Of a DNA stretch of 64,000 bases, positions 39,659-49,165 are shown in pieces. Position numbers and translations under genes: made by a program. This DNA is from Pseudarthrobacter oxydans (lineage in GTDB: Bacteria > Actinomycetota > Actinomycetes > Actinomycetales > Micrococcaceae). Location: contig NZ_JAUSSN010000008.1 in assembly GCF_030812335.1 (NCBI RefSeq), forward strand, positions 1 to 64,000, written 5' to 3'. Every line of letters starts with the position of its first letter. Positions within the stretch are counted from its first letter, which is position 1. The notes beneath the pieces were generated by a model. That model did not search any database, was not told where the DNA came from, and was given only the letters and a program-made list of their open reading frames with translations.

Positions 39659-40534
39659 ATGGCCCCGCGGTTCAGGGCTGATATCAACCTGGACTTTTCC
39701 CTCCAGGAGGCGTCCGGGGAGGAGGCCCGCGGGTCGGTGAAGGCGTCCGGGAGTGAAGTGGTTGTCGCGCTGGAGCGCATCGACGCCCTGCTCTCGCGGC
39801 GGCTGCCGTCCCTGGGCGATCTGAGGCCCTTGGCCAAGACGCTCTCGGACCAGGGGCTGACGGTGGTCGTGGACGGACCGGACGGCAGGATCATCAGTCT
39901 CGGCGCCGTCGGGGCTCCGGCCTCGCAGCGGGTGATTACCAGGTCACCCCACATCAAGCTGGGAAAGCTGGGAGCGCTGGCACCCATGCTGAAACGGGGC
40001 CGGCGTTCCCCTGCCCGGGAATTTTCCCTGCTGCCGCCGGGCACCCTTCTGCCGTTGCTGCCGACGGTGAAGCGCCGGATTCCCCGCCGCATCACGACGA
40101 CCCACTACACGCGGGGCGGCGGACGGCCGCGGCTGATTTTCGTGCAGGACTCGAAGTCGTGGGACGGTCAGATCCCGCGCGAGTTCAGCCTCACCGCGGA
40201 ACGGGTGCGCATCGGCAGTGATGAGTCCGCCGAACTGCAGCTTCCGGGTCTTGACGGGGTGCACGCCGAAATAGTCCACAATGACCGGGACGAATACGTC
40301 CTGGTCCGGCACGGCAAGGTCACCGGCAGCTTCGGTCCGGGGTCGGCGTCGGTCTTGCGGACCGGCTCCCGCCTCCAGATGGGACCGTGGTGCCTGGCGT
40401 TCTTCCGCGAAGAATTTGCCGACCACGGACGCCCCTTCGGCGGCCGCAGCGGCGGCGAATTCGCCTACCAGCGCCCGCAGCGCGACCCGCGCACCGGAGC
40501 CCTGGAGCAAGACGGCTCGACGTACATCCGCTAG
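39659..40534 (+). CDS. FHA-domain protein
   Basis: A protein of 291 residues that likely binds phospho-threonine targets. The N-terminal region (about 1-110) is of unknown fold (FRADINLDFSLQE, SEVVVALERIDALLSRRLPS, LTVVVDGPDGRIISLG). A basic linker follows (LKRGRRSPA, VKRRIPRRITTTH). The C-terminal FHA domain (about 180-265) has RIGSDESAELQLPGLDGVHA, a version of the GRxxxSxxxL...SRxHA pattern in which the SR before HA is replaced by GV, so binding may be altered. Operon with the 86-residue protein. Confidence 0.83.
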   Translation: MAPRFRADINLDFSLQEASGEEARGSVKASGSEVVVALERIDALLSRRLPSLGDLRPLAKTLSDQGLTVVVDGPDGRIISLGAVGAPASQRVITRSPHIKLGKLGALAPMLKRGRRSPAREFSLLPPGTLLPLLPTVKRRIPRRITTTHYTRGGGRPRLIFVQDSKSWDGQIPREFSLTAERVRIGSDESAELQLPGLDGVHAEIVHNDRDEYVLVRHGKVTGSFGPGSASVLRTGSRLQMGPWCLAFFREEFADHGRPFGGRSGGEFAYQRPQRDPRTGALEQDGSTYIR

Positions 40535-40545
40535 TTCGGGTCAAA

Positions 40546-40603
40546 GGACGGTGCAGCCCGGAAGGCCAGGACCTGGACGGTGCAACCCGGAATGCGGTGC
40601 CGG
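40546..40603. repeat. two-copy 29-bp direct repeat between convergent genes
   Basis: GGACGGTGCAGCCCGGAA (40546-40563) recurs with one mismatch at 40575-40592. It fills most of the gap between the FHA and XPB stops. No good terminator hairpin is seen here. Confidence 0.6.
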
Positions 40604-40623
40604 TCGGAAGCCGGTGCGCCGGG

Positions 40624-42279
40624 TCAGTCGGTGGGGGAGCTGGTGCCGACGTCCCGGGCATCCATGATCCGGTAGGCGTAACCCTGCTCGGCCAGGAAGC
40701 GTTGGCGTTTGGCCGCGAAGTCCTGGTCCAGCGTGTCCCGGGCCACGAGGGAGTAGAAGCGGGCGGCGCGGCCGTCCTTCTTGGGACGCAGCAGACGGCC
40801 AAGCCGCTGGGCCTCCTCCTGCCGGGAGCCGAAGGACCCGGACACCTGGATCGCGACCGAGGCCTCGGGCAGGTCGATGGAGAAGTTGGCGACCTTGGAC
40901 ACCACGAGCGTCTGCACCTCGCCGGCGCGGAAGGCATCAAAGAGCCTCTGGCGTTCCTTGACCGGGGTGTCGCCCTTGATCACCGGAGCGTTCAGGCGCT
41001 CGCCGATCTCATCCAGCTGGTCGATGTACTGGCCGATCACCAGCAGCTGCTCGCCGGTGTGCCCGGCCACGAGCTGTTCGACCACCAGGGTCTTGGACTC
41101 GGACGTGGCGCACAGCCGGTACTTGTCCGCGTCCTCGGCCATCGCGTAGGCCACACGTTCGTCGCGGGGCAGGTCGATCCGGACCTCGACGCAGTCGGCC
41201 GGCGCGATATAGCCCTGCGCCTCGATGTCCTTCCACGGCGCGTCATAGCGCTTCGGGCCGATCAGGCTGAAGACTTCGCCCTCGCGGCCGTCCTCGCGGA
41301 CCAGCGTGGCGGTGAGGCCGAGCCTGCGGCGGGCCTGCAGGTCCGCCGTCATCCGGAAGATCGGTGCCGGCAGGAGGTGGACCTCGTCGTAGATGATGAG
41401 CCCCCAGTCGTTGCCGTCCACCAGCTCCAGATGGGGGTAGAGCCCGCCGCGCTTGGTGGTCAGGACCTGGTACGTGGCGATCGTCACGGGCCGGACTTCC
41501 TTGACGGAGCCGGAGTATTCGCCGATCTCCTCCTCGGTGAGGGAGGTCCGCTTGAGCAGCTCGTCCTTCCACTGCCGGGCGGACACGGTGTTGGTGACCA
41601 GGATCAGCGTGGTGGTGGAGCTGGTGGCCATCGCGGCGGCACCCACCAGCGTTTTGCCGGCCCCGCAGGGGAGCACGACGACGCCGCTGCCGCCGGCCCA
41701 GAAGTTCTCCATCGCCAGCTGCTGGTACGGGCGGAGCTTCCAGCCGGACTCGTCGAGCAGGATGGGGTGCGGGGTGCCGTCGACGTAGCCGGCCAGGTCC
41801 TCGGCCGGCCAGCCGATCTTGAGCAGCAGCTGCTTGAGCTGTCCGCGCTGGGAGGAGTGCACCACCACGGTCTCGCCGTCGATCCTTGGGCCCAGCAGCG
41901 GGGCGATCTTCTTGGCGCGGCTGACTTCCTCCAGCACCGGGTAGTCCGAGGTGCGCATGACGAGGCCGTGCTGGGGATCCTTCTCGAGCCGCAGCCGGCC
42001 GTACCGGGACATCGTCTCCTCGACGTCGATCAGCAGGGAATGCGGGACCGGGAAGCGGGAGTACTTCAGCAGCGTGTCCAGCACCTTTTCGGCGTCCAGG
42101 CCGGCAGCCCGGGCGTTCCAGAGGCCCAGCGGCGTCAGCCGGTAGCTGTGGATGTGCTCGGGGGCGCGTTCCAGTTCGGCGAACGCGGCGATGGCGTGGC
42201 GGGCCTCGGTGGCGAGTTCGTGGTCCACTTCGAGCAGGATGGTTTTGTCACTCTGGACGATCAGCGGTCCATCGTTCAC
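40624..42279 (-). CDS. XPB-type DNA helicase
   Basis: Superfamily-2 3'-5' helicase of the XPB/Rv0861c class, 551 residues. An N-terminal XPB domain (1-170) precedes the helicase core: the Q-like LRPYQQLAMENF, Walker A LPCGAGKTLVGA, motif II YDEVHLLPA, TATLVREDGRE, and C-terminal motifs SKVANFSIDLPEA and FGSRQEEAQRLGRLLRP. It ends with a YSLVARDTLDQDFAAKRQRFL segment (thumb-like/C-terminal). Its GTG start overlaps the upstream gene's stop by 4 bases. Presumed role is nucleotide-excision repair or transcription-coupled remodelling; the bacterial role is not settled. Confidence 0.94.
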   Translation of the reverse strand: MNDGPLIVQSDKTILLEVDHELATEARHAIAAFAELERAPEHIHSYRLTPLGLWNARAAGLDAEKVLDTLLKYSRFPVPHSLLIDVEETMSRYGRLRLEKDPQHGLVMRTSDYPVLEEVSRAKKIAPLLGPRIDGETVVVHSSQRGQLKQLLLKIGWPAEDLAGYVDGTPHPILLDESGWKLRPYQQLAMENFWAGGSGVVVLPCGAGKTLVGAAAMATSSTTTLILVTNTVSARQWKDELLKRTSLTEEEIGEYSGSVKEVRPVTIATYQVLTTKRGGLYPHLELVDGNDWGLIIYDEVHLLPAPIFRMTADLQARRRLGLTATLVREDGREGEVFSLIGPKRYDAPWKDIEAQGYIAPADCVEVRIDLPRDERVAYAMAEDADKYRLCATSESKTLVVEQLVAGHTGEQLLVIGQYIDQLDEIGERLNAPVIKGDTPVKERQRLFDAFRAGEVQTLVVSKVANFSIDLPEASVAIQVSGSFGSRQEEAQRLGRLLRPKKDGRAARFYSLVARDTLDQDFAAKRQRFLAEQGYAYRIMDARDVGTSSPTD

Positions 42280-44771
42280 TGGAGCAATTCCTCTGCGGCT
42301 TCTACGTCGATAATCCGGTGGATGGACAGGACGCGTTCGGTTTCCTTGTCCGGGTCGAAGACCCGGACCCGTCCGCCGTTCACAGCTACCGGAACAACGG
42401 TTTCCCGCACGGCATTCCCCATGCCGTCGACGACGTTCATCACCACACGCTGTTTGAGCCGGATCGCCTTTTGCAGGGTTTCCAGCCCCAGCTGCGTCGC
42501 TTCCTCACTGCCCGGCGCCGCGGGGGGAAGCGCGGATGCGCCGCCGGCGGCGGTGCGTTCGCTGCGCAGGACTGCCAGCTGGGCGTCGACGTCGGCTTCC
42601 GGCGGGGCGGTGCGCGGGGCGCTGTAGACCGGCCGGACACTGCCGGGCACCGCCGTGGTGCGGCGCAGCCGGATGCCGCCGGACTCGGATTCGTCCACCG
42701 CCGGGGACAGCCCCAAGCTCCGGAGCAGCTGGGCTGTTTCCCGCGGTGCGGCATGCGAGACCAGCACGGTGGGGGCGATCCGGACCAGGCCGAGGCCGGC
42801 GGCGCCGGGCGAGTTGAGCAGTTCCAGGAGGGCCATTTCGTCGTCGCTCTGGATGAAGCTCGCGGCGGACCCCACCCGCAGCCTGGCGTGGCGGGCGGCG
42901 GTATCCTCGATCAGGTACTTCAGCGGCTGCGGGATCGCCGTGGCCGAGTGCAGGCCGAGGAAGTCCAGCATCGCCTGGGCGTCCTGGCCGGCGTCGAGCG
43001 CGCGCCGGACCGAGGCGACCGAGAAGCGGTAGATCGTGGCGGGCCCCTGGCCTTCGGCGTCGGCCATGGTGAGGAGTTTCTCGGTCAGGTCCGGGGCGAG
43101 ATAGCCGGGCGCCACCGCCGTCAGGTCGGCCTGGAGCAGGACGTGGTTCAAGGCGGCCGGCAGGTGCTCGCCGAGGATGCCCATCGCCTCATCGGGCTGT
43201 TCGGCGGCGATGGCCGCGCCGATCTGGGTGAGCGCGCCCGAGCCGATGAGGCCGAGCAGTTCGGCCTCGGCCAGGATCCCGCGGACCAGCGAGCTGAACC
43301 GACGCGCCATCCGGGGCTGGGTCCAGTCGGCGCGTTCCAGCACGGCCGCGGCGTCCAGGACCGGGGCCTGTCCGTCGTGGGCCGCGGCCTCCTCGGTCAG
43401 TTCGGCCAGGATTTCCAGGATCCGTTTCCGGACGATGGGGGCGTCCGGGCGCTGGGCTTCGGCCGAGAGCGCGTTGATGGTGCTGCCGGCCGCGCCGCGG
43501 TGCAGGGCTGGGACCGCGGCCTGGCCGTTGACGGGCTGTCCCACCAGGGACGGCGCGCGTTCGCTGGCGAGCCAGGCATTGACCAGCCAGAGCCACTGTT
43601 CCTGGCGCGGAAGCGTCAGCCACTCCAGCTGCGCGGGCTGGACCCAGGCGGAACTGTCCACGTCCAGGCGGATAAGGCCGGACAGGGCGCACAACTCGGC
43701 CAGTACCCCGGCGTCGTGCATCTCGATCCGCAGCCCGTCCGCCAGTCGTTTGAGCTCCCGGACACCCACGCCGCCGCTGCGCAGGGTGACGAGGGGCTGT
43801 TCGCGGACGCTGTACAGGAGTTCACCCACCAGCCGCAGGGTCTCGGCGATCGCGCCCAGGGCGGCGTTGCGGCGCAGCGCTGCCGAGGTGGAGCCCAGTC
43901 GCGGCACCGGGGGAGTCAGTGCGAACTTCTCGATGACAAAGCCGCCGCGCAGGGAGACCCCGACGCTGTGCGGAAGTTCCACATGGGCGGCGTCCAGCGG
44001 CACCAGCAGCCCGCGGGCCAGGAGCCAGTCCACCGGCCCGACGTCGGCGGCCTCGTGCAGCACGGAGGCGCGCCGTTGCGCCTGGGGAACGGCGCCCATG
44101 GCCCAGTTCCCGAAGCGTGCGAGCAGCGCGGGGGTGCGTTCCGGGGCGGTGGCGAGGATCTGCCGCAGGGAATCCGGCGTGGCCGTCCAGTGCTGCAGCG
44201 ACAGTGCGGCCTCCATCGGCGTGGCCGCGGGGGAGATGGCCGCGCCGCTGCGGTGCAGCTCCCCGACGAGCTGGACCACACGCTGCGCGAAAGCCGGCTG
44301 GAGCCGGACCAGCTCGGTGTAGCTGCGCCCGAGTCCGGCCGGGTAGATCCCGATGACGTCCTTGAGGCTGCCGACCGGCAGGTAGTAGCGCTGCTTTGAT
44401 CCCGCGGGCGGCGCTGCGCCCGGCGGAGGTTCCGCCCGGTGGACAAGGGCCAGTTCCTGGAGCGAATGCAGCATCTTTTCGATGGCGGTCAGGGTCGCGC
44501 CGTTGATCAGCTTCTTCAGCATCGGGGCCGAGGCGCTGTGCCCGGTGTCCGTGTTCGTGCACAGGTGCAGGGTTTCCAGGACCTGCATTTCCGGGCGGTT
44601 CAGCCGCTCCAGGGCCCGCTGCACGCTGACGCGGCCGCTTGCGCGGGCGGCGAGGGCGGCGAAGTCCGGCACACCCGGGGAGATGAGGTCCGGCCGCGCG
44701 GAGAACAAGGCACGCAGCGAGTCATCGCTGCGTGCCTGCAGTTCCTTGCTCAGCGCGCGGATAAGAGACAT
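42276..44771 (-). CDS. helicase-associated protein partnered with XPB
   Basis: Large protein of 831 residues found next to XPB in actinobacteria (Rv0862c type). It has no helicase motifs of its own. Repeated helical winged-helix-like segments are visible (VSVQRALERLNRPEMQVLETL; ALGAIAETLRLVGELLYSVRE). The C-terminal third (about 560-830) carries the domain family annotation calls 'helicase C-terminal associated': LTAVAPGYLAPDLTEKL, YRFSVASVRRALDAG, and ending with a WYL-like strand region (QKAIRLKQRVVMNVVDGMG, RVRFDPDKE-type, LSIHRIIDVEAAEELL). Coupled to xpb by GTGA, so a stable complex is likely. Confidence 0.9.
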   Translation of the reverse strand: MSLIRALSKELQARSDDSLRALFSARPDLISPGVPDFAALAARASGRVSVQRALERLNRPEMQVLETLHLCTNTDTGHSASAPMLKKLINGATLTAIEKMLHSLQELALVHRAEPPPGAAPPAGSKQRYYLPVGSLKDVIGIYPAGLGRSYTELVRLQPAFAQRVVQLVGELHRSGAAISPAATPMEAALSLQHWTATPDSLRQILATAPERTPALLARFGNWAMGAVPQAQRRASVLHEAADVGPVDWLLARGLLVPLDAAHVELPHSVGVSLRGGFVIEKFALTPPVPRLGSTSAALRRNAALGAIAETLRLVGELLYSVREQPLVTLRSGGVGVRELKRLADGLRIEMHDAGVLAELCALSGLIRLDVDSSAWVQPAQLEWLTLPRQEQWLWLVNAWLASERAPSLVGQPVNGQAAVPALHRGAAGSTINALSAEAQRPDAPIVRKRILEILAELTEEAAAHDGQAPVLDAAAVLERADWTQPRMARRFSSLVRGILAEAELLGLIGSGALTQIGAAIAAEQPDEAMGILGEHLPAALNHVLLQADLTAVAPGYLAPDLTEKLLTMADAEGQGPATIYRFSVASVRRALDAGQDAQAMLDFLGLHSATAIPQPLKYLIEDTAARHARLRVGSAASFIQSDDEMALLELLNSPGAAGLGLVRIAPTVLVSHAAPRETAQLLRSLGLSPAVDESESGGIRLRRTTAVPGSVRPVYSAPRTAPPEADVDAQLAVLRSERTAAGGASALPPAAPGSEEATQLGLETLQKAIRLKQRVVMNVVDGMGNAVRETVVPVAVNGGRVRVFDPDKETERVLSIHRIIDVEAAEELLQ

Positions 44772-44781
44772 CAGTGCAAGG

Positions 44782-45015
44782 CTACCTTTCGTCCGGCTCT
44801 CGCGGGCGTCTTCGGGCTGCGACGCCGTCGATCACGAGCAAGAGCATAAGCAGGAAAGCCACGGGAAGCCCATAGAGGGCGGTGGAGGTGATCCAGGCGG
44901 GCGACACGGCGTTATTGAAGGCCATCGCCATCACGACGCCGACGGCCGTGAGCGACAGCACGGCGGCGGCAGCCGCAACAATCAACAGTGGCCGCCGGAA
45001 ACGCAGTGGAGTCAT
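44782..45015 (-). CDS. small two-helix membrane protein upstream of the XPB pair
   Basis: Protein of 77 residues with two hydrophobic segments (LLIVAAAAAVLSLTAVGVVMA and ALYGLPVAFLLMLLLVI) and a basic C-terminus (RRRPREPDER). ATG 45015 gives MTPLRFRRP; the frame continues 13 codons upstream without a better start. It ends 10 bases before the helicase-associated gene, so all three are probably one operon. No function is known. Confidence 0.72.
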   Translation of the reverse strand: MTPLRFRRPLLIVAAAAAVLSLTAVGVVMAMAFNNAVSPAWITSTALYGLPVAFLLMLLLVIDGVAARRRPREPDER

Positions 45016-45193
45016 GGAGCTAACGCTAACAGTCCGGCCTGTCCCGCGCCCCAAACCGTCAAAATAGGCCGGGCAGGATAACCTTGAAGGAACAGACCAA
45101 CACGGTCCTGGCAGTCATACCCTGAACCCGCATATCAATGCGGATGCGGTGACCGCCGGCCGTGTCACCAGCAGAACGAAGAAGGTTGATTAC

Positions 45194-45577
45194 GTGCCTA
45201 CCGGCAAGGTCAAGTGGTATGACAAGGAAAAGGGCTTCGGATTCCTCGCGGGCGAGGACGGCCAGGAAGTCTTCCTGCCGAAGTCCGCGCTGCCCGAGGG
45301 CGTAACCGAGCTGAAGGCCGGCACGCGGGTTGAATTCGGTGTGGCCGACGGCCGCAAGGGTGCCCAGGCCCTGGGCCTGCGCGTGCTGGACAAGACACCG
45401 TCCATCGCCAAGGCCAAGCGACCCAGCGCGAAGGATCTCGCCCCGCTGGTTCAGGATCTCGTCTCCGTGCTGGACAACCTGTCCGGAACCCTGTCCGCGG
45501 GCAAGTACCCGGAAGGCAACAAGGGCAAGGCGATCGCCGTCGCCCTGCGTAAGGTTGCCGACGAGCTGGACGCGTAG
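45194..45577 (+). CDS. cold-shock-domain protein with C-terminal extension
   Basis: Protein of 127 residues. An OB-fold cold-shock domain (1-67) with RNP1 KGFGFLAG and a divergent RNP2 EVFLPKSAL, where the usual FVH is replaced by FLP, is followed by a ~55-residue helical extension (KDLAPLVQDLVSVLDNLSGTL to VALRKVADELDA). The same layout occurs in actinobacterial CspB-type genes near XPB and DUF3027. GTG 45194 is set by GAAGG 8 bases upstream. Followed at 8 bases by DUF3027. Confidence 0.9.
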   Translation: MPTGKVKWYDKEKGFGFLAGEDGQEVFLPKSALPEGVTELKAGTRVEFGVADGRKGAQALGLRVLDKTPSIAKAKRPSAKDLAPLVQDLVSVLDNLSGTLSAGKYPEGNKGKAIAVALRKVADELDA

Positions 45578-45585
45578 GCTCCGCG

Positions 45586-46329
45586 ATGACTCCGGAAACT
45601 AATCAGACCGCCTCCGCCGCCGGGGACAAAATTGCCGCCGCGGACGGGAACGCCGGGGACAAAAAGGCCGGAACCAAGGAAGGCAACAAGCCGCGCGCCG
45701 GGGTTCCCGTCTGGCGCACCGGTAAGCCCGACGCCTTCCTGGCCGCCGCCGTCGACGTCGCCCGTGCCGCCATCGAGGGCATCGCCCCCGCCGAACAGAT
45801 CGGCCGGCACCTCGCGGCCAAGAGTGAGGGCGACCGTCTGGTCACGCACCTGTTCGAGTCAAAGCTGGCCGGCTACGGTGGCTGGCAGTGGTACGCCGTG
45901 CTCACCAGGAACTCCCGGTCCAAGGTGGTGACGGTCGACGAGCTGGGGCTTTTGCCCTCCGAAGACTCGATCCTGGCGCCCGAATGGATCCCGTGGGCCG
46001 AACGTGTCCGCCCCGGCGACGAACAGGGCGAGGACGAACTCGCGGCACCCGCAGGCACCGCACCGCCGGAGGACGCCGCGCCCCTGGACGCGCTCGACGC
46101 CGCTGAGTCCGACGACGACACCGACGAGGATTCCGACGAGGATTCCGACGACGACGCGCCCGAAGACGACTCCGACGATGCAGACGGCAATGCGGACGGT
46201 GCCGGCGACGAGTACGACGCCGACGACGTTGACGACGATGACTCCGACGACGCCGACAACGACGACGTCCCGGGCGCGGCCACCGAAGGCGCCCCGGACG
46301 ACGAGTTGCCCGCAGAGCAGGCTGACTAA
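45586..46329 (+). CDS. DUF3027 protein with acidic tail
   Basis: Protein of 247 residues, unknown role. The N-terminal ~35 residues are Lys/Ala-rich; the DUF3027 core (about 40-150) includes PVWRTGKPDAFLAAAVDVAR, RLVTHLFESKLAGYGGWQWY and LLPSEDSILAPEWIPWAERV. The last ~80 residues are almost all Asp, Glu, Ala and Gly (DEDSDEDSDDDAPEDDSDDA), a long disordered acidic tail. Position after a cold-shock gene and before an MFS gene matches the M. tuberculosis Rv0876c/Rv0877 neighbourhood (from memory). Confidence 0.87.
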   Translation: MTPETNQTASAAGDKIAAADGNAGDKKAGTKEGNKPRAGVPVWRTGKPDAFLAAAVDVARAAIEGIAPAEQIGRHLAAKSEGDRLVTHLFESKLAGYGGWQWYAVLTRNSRSKVVTVDELGLLPSEDSILAPEWIPWAERVRPGDEQGEDELAAPAGTAPPEDAAPLDALDAAESDDDTDEDSDEDSDDDAPEDDSDDADGNADGAGDEYDADDVDDDDSDDADNDDVPGAATEGAPDDELPAEQAD

Positions 46330-46370
46330 CGGTTGGAACCATCCGGGATGCTGCACAGTGAGGGCTGGAC

Positions 46371-47699
46371 ATGATGTCCACCTTCAAGTCCCTGCACATC
46401 CTGAACTACCGGATCTGGTTCATCGGTGCGGTGATCTCCAACATCGGGACCTGGATGCAGCGCACGGCCCAGGACTGGCTGGTCTTTGACCACCTGACCG
46501 ATCACGACGCCAGCGCCATGGGCGTCACGATGGCCCTGCAGCTCGGACCCCAGCTCTTCCTGGCCCCCGTGGCCGGGCTGCTGGCCGACCGCTTCAACCG
46601 CAAACAGCTGCTCATTATGACCCAGTCCGCGATGGCCGTGCTGAGTGCCGGGCTGGGCATCCTGGTGGTGTCCGGGGCCGCGCAGCTCTGGCATGTCTAC
46701 GGTTTCGCGCTGCTGCTCGGCGTGGTGTCCGCCTTCGATGCCCCGGTGCGGCAGACCTTCGTCTCGGAACTGGTCCGCGACGATTACCTGCCCAACGCGG
46801 TGGCCCTTAACAGCGCCTCCTTCAACGTGGCCCGCATGATCGGGCCCGCGGTGGCCGGCATCCTCACGGTCGCCGTCGGCCCCGGCTGGGTCTTCCTGAT
46901 CAACACCCTGACCTTCGTGGCGCTGCTGCTGAGCCTGTGGAAGATTCCCACCGCCTCGCTGCGCCAGCTGCCCCGGGCCGCGGCCGGCAAGGGCCGGATC
47001 CGCGAGGGGCTGCGCTATGTGCAGTTCCGGCCGGACATCGTGGTGGTGCTGGTCGCCGTCTTTATCGTCGGGACCCTGGGGCTGAACTTTGTGCTGTTCA
47101 TCGCGGCCATGGTCGGCACGGAATTCGGCCTCGATGCCAGCGCCTTCGGGCTGATGAATTCCATCATGGCCATCGGCTCCGTCGCCGGAGCCCTGCTGTC
47201 CGCCGGCCGCAAGAAGCCCCGGCTGCGGATCATTTTCGGTGCGGCCGGAGCTTTCGGCGTCGCCTCCGGCATCGCGGCGCTGGCCCCCAGCTACTTCTGG
47301 TTCGGCGTGGCGCTGGTCCCGGTGGGGCTCTTCGCCATCACCATGATGACGAGCGCCAACGGCTACGTGCAGACCACCACGGACCCCGTGATGCGCGGCC
47401 GGGTGATGGCGCTGTACATGGCGATCTTTATGGGCGGCACCCCCATCGGGGCCCCGTTCGTCGGGTGGGTCGCCAACGTCGCCGGTCCCCGCTGGTCCCT
47501 GAGCGTCGCCGCCGCCTCCGGCCTGATCGCGGCCCTGATCGGGCTGGTGTGGATTGTCCGGGCCCGGCAGCTGCGGATCCGGTTCGACCGGCGCGCCCGG
47601 GGGCTGCGCTACTTCCGCGTCGTGTCCGCCGGCCCGGGGACCCCCGGGGGCACCGGGACCCCCAGCGGCCCCGACGCCGACGGCGCCGCCCGGGACTAA
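46371..47699 (+). CDS. MFS transporter, MFS_3 / EntS-like
   Basis: Exporter with about 12 predicted membrane helices in 442 residues. The N-terminus FKSLHILNYRIWFIGAVISNIGTWMQRTAQDWLV is characteristic of the MFS_3 (enterobactin-exporter-like) group; motif A appears as AGLLADRFNRKQLL. The short Gly/Pro/Thr-rich C-terminal tail (GTPGGTGTPSGPD) is not conserved. The two possible starts, ATG 46371 and 46374, are adjacent. Convergent with serC. Substrate unknown. Confidence 0.9.
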   Translation: MMSTFKSLHILNYRIWFIGAVISNIGTWMQRTAQDWLVFDHLTDHDASAMGVTMALQLGPQLFLAPVAGLLADRFNRKQLLIMTQSAMAVLSAGLGILVVSGAAQLWHVYGFALLLGVVSAFDAPVRQTFVSELVRDDYLPNAVALNSASFNVARMIGPAVAGILTVAVGPGWVFLINTLTFVALLLSLWKIPTASLRQLPRAAAGKGRIREGLRYVQFRPDIVVVLVAVFIVGTLGLNFVLFIAAMVGTEFGLDASAFGLMNSIMAIGSVAGALLSAGRKKPRLRIIFGAAGAFGVASGIAALAPSYFWFGVALVPVGLFAITMMTSANGYVQTTTDPVMRGRVMALYMAIFMGGTPIGAPFVGWVANVAGPRWSLSVAAASGLIAALIGLVWIVRARQLRIRFDRRARGLRYFRVVSAGPGTPGGTGTPSGPDADGAARD

Positions 47700-47735
47700 C
47701 ACCGGACGACGCCGCCGAACGCTGACGCCTGGGCG

Positions 47736-47749
47736 CCGCGCCGGCGCGG
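47736..47749. terminator. GC palindrome between MFS and serC
   Basis: CCGCGCCGGCGCGG is a perfect 14-bp palindrome just past the serC stop (minus strand). It may help terminate, but it is short and without a U-tract. Confidence 0.3.
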
Positions 47750-47753
47750 AGAG

Positions 47754-48920
<1,167 letters not shown>

Positions 48921-49061
48921 TTACAAAAAGTGTGGCTCGAGAGGTGGCCCGGCAGCGTCGCTGCAGCGGAGCCTTGCGTTTCATTCTGCCTGACTGCCCG
49001 GCGGGGGCGGCAAAAAAGCCCGTCACAGTCCGGTCACTGAGATTATCCGGAGTAATTCAAA

Positions 49062-49080
49062 ATAGGCTAAGCTTGCCTGC
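49062..49080. promoter_or_regulatory. candidate IdeR/DtxR iron box
   Basis: ATAGGCTAAGCTTGCCTGC resembles the DtxR/IdeR operator TTAGGTTAGSCTAACCTAA at about 12 of 19 positions and has an AAGCTT palindromic centre. It lies 86 bases upstream of ideR. A weak match. Confidence 0.35.
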
Positions 49081-49165
49081 GAACGTACGGCGGACCCCGC
49101 CAGGGCGCCTGCATCACGCGGTACGGTGGGAAGACGCAAGGACGGCGCTCGAGGAGCTGAGCTGA

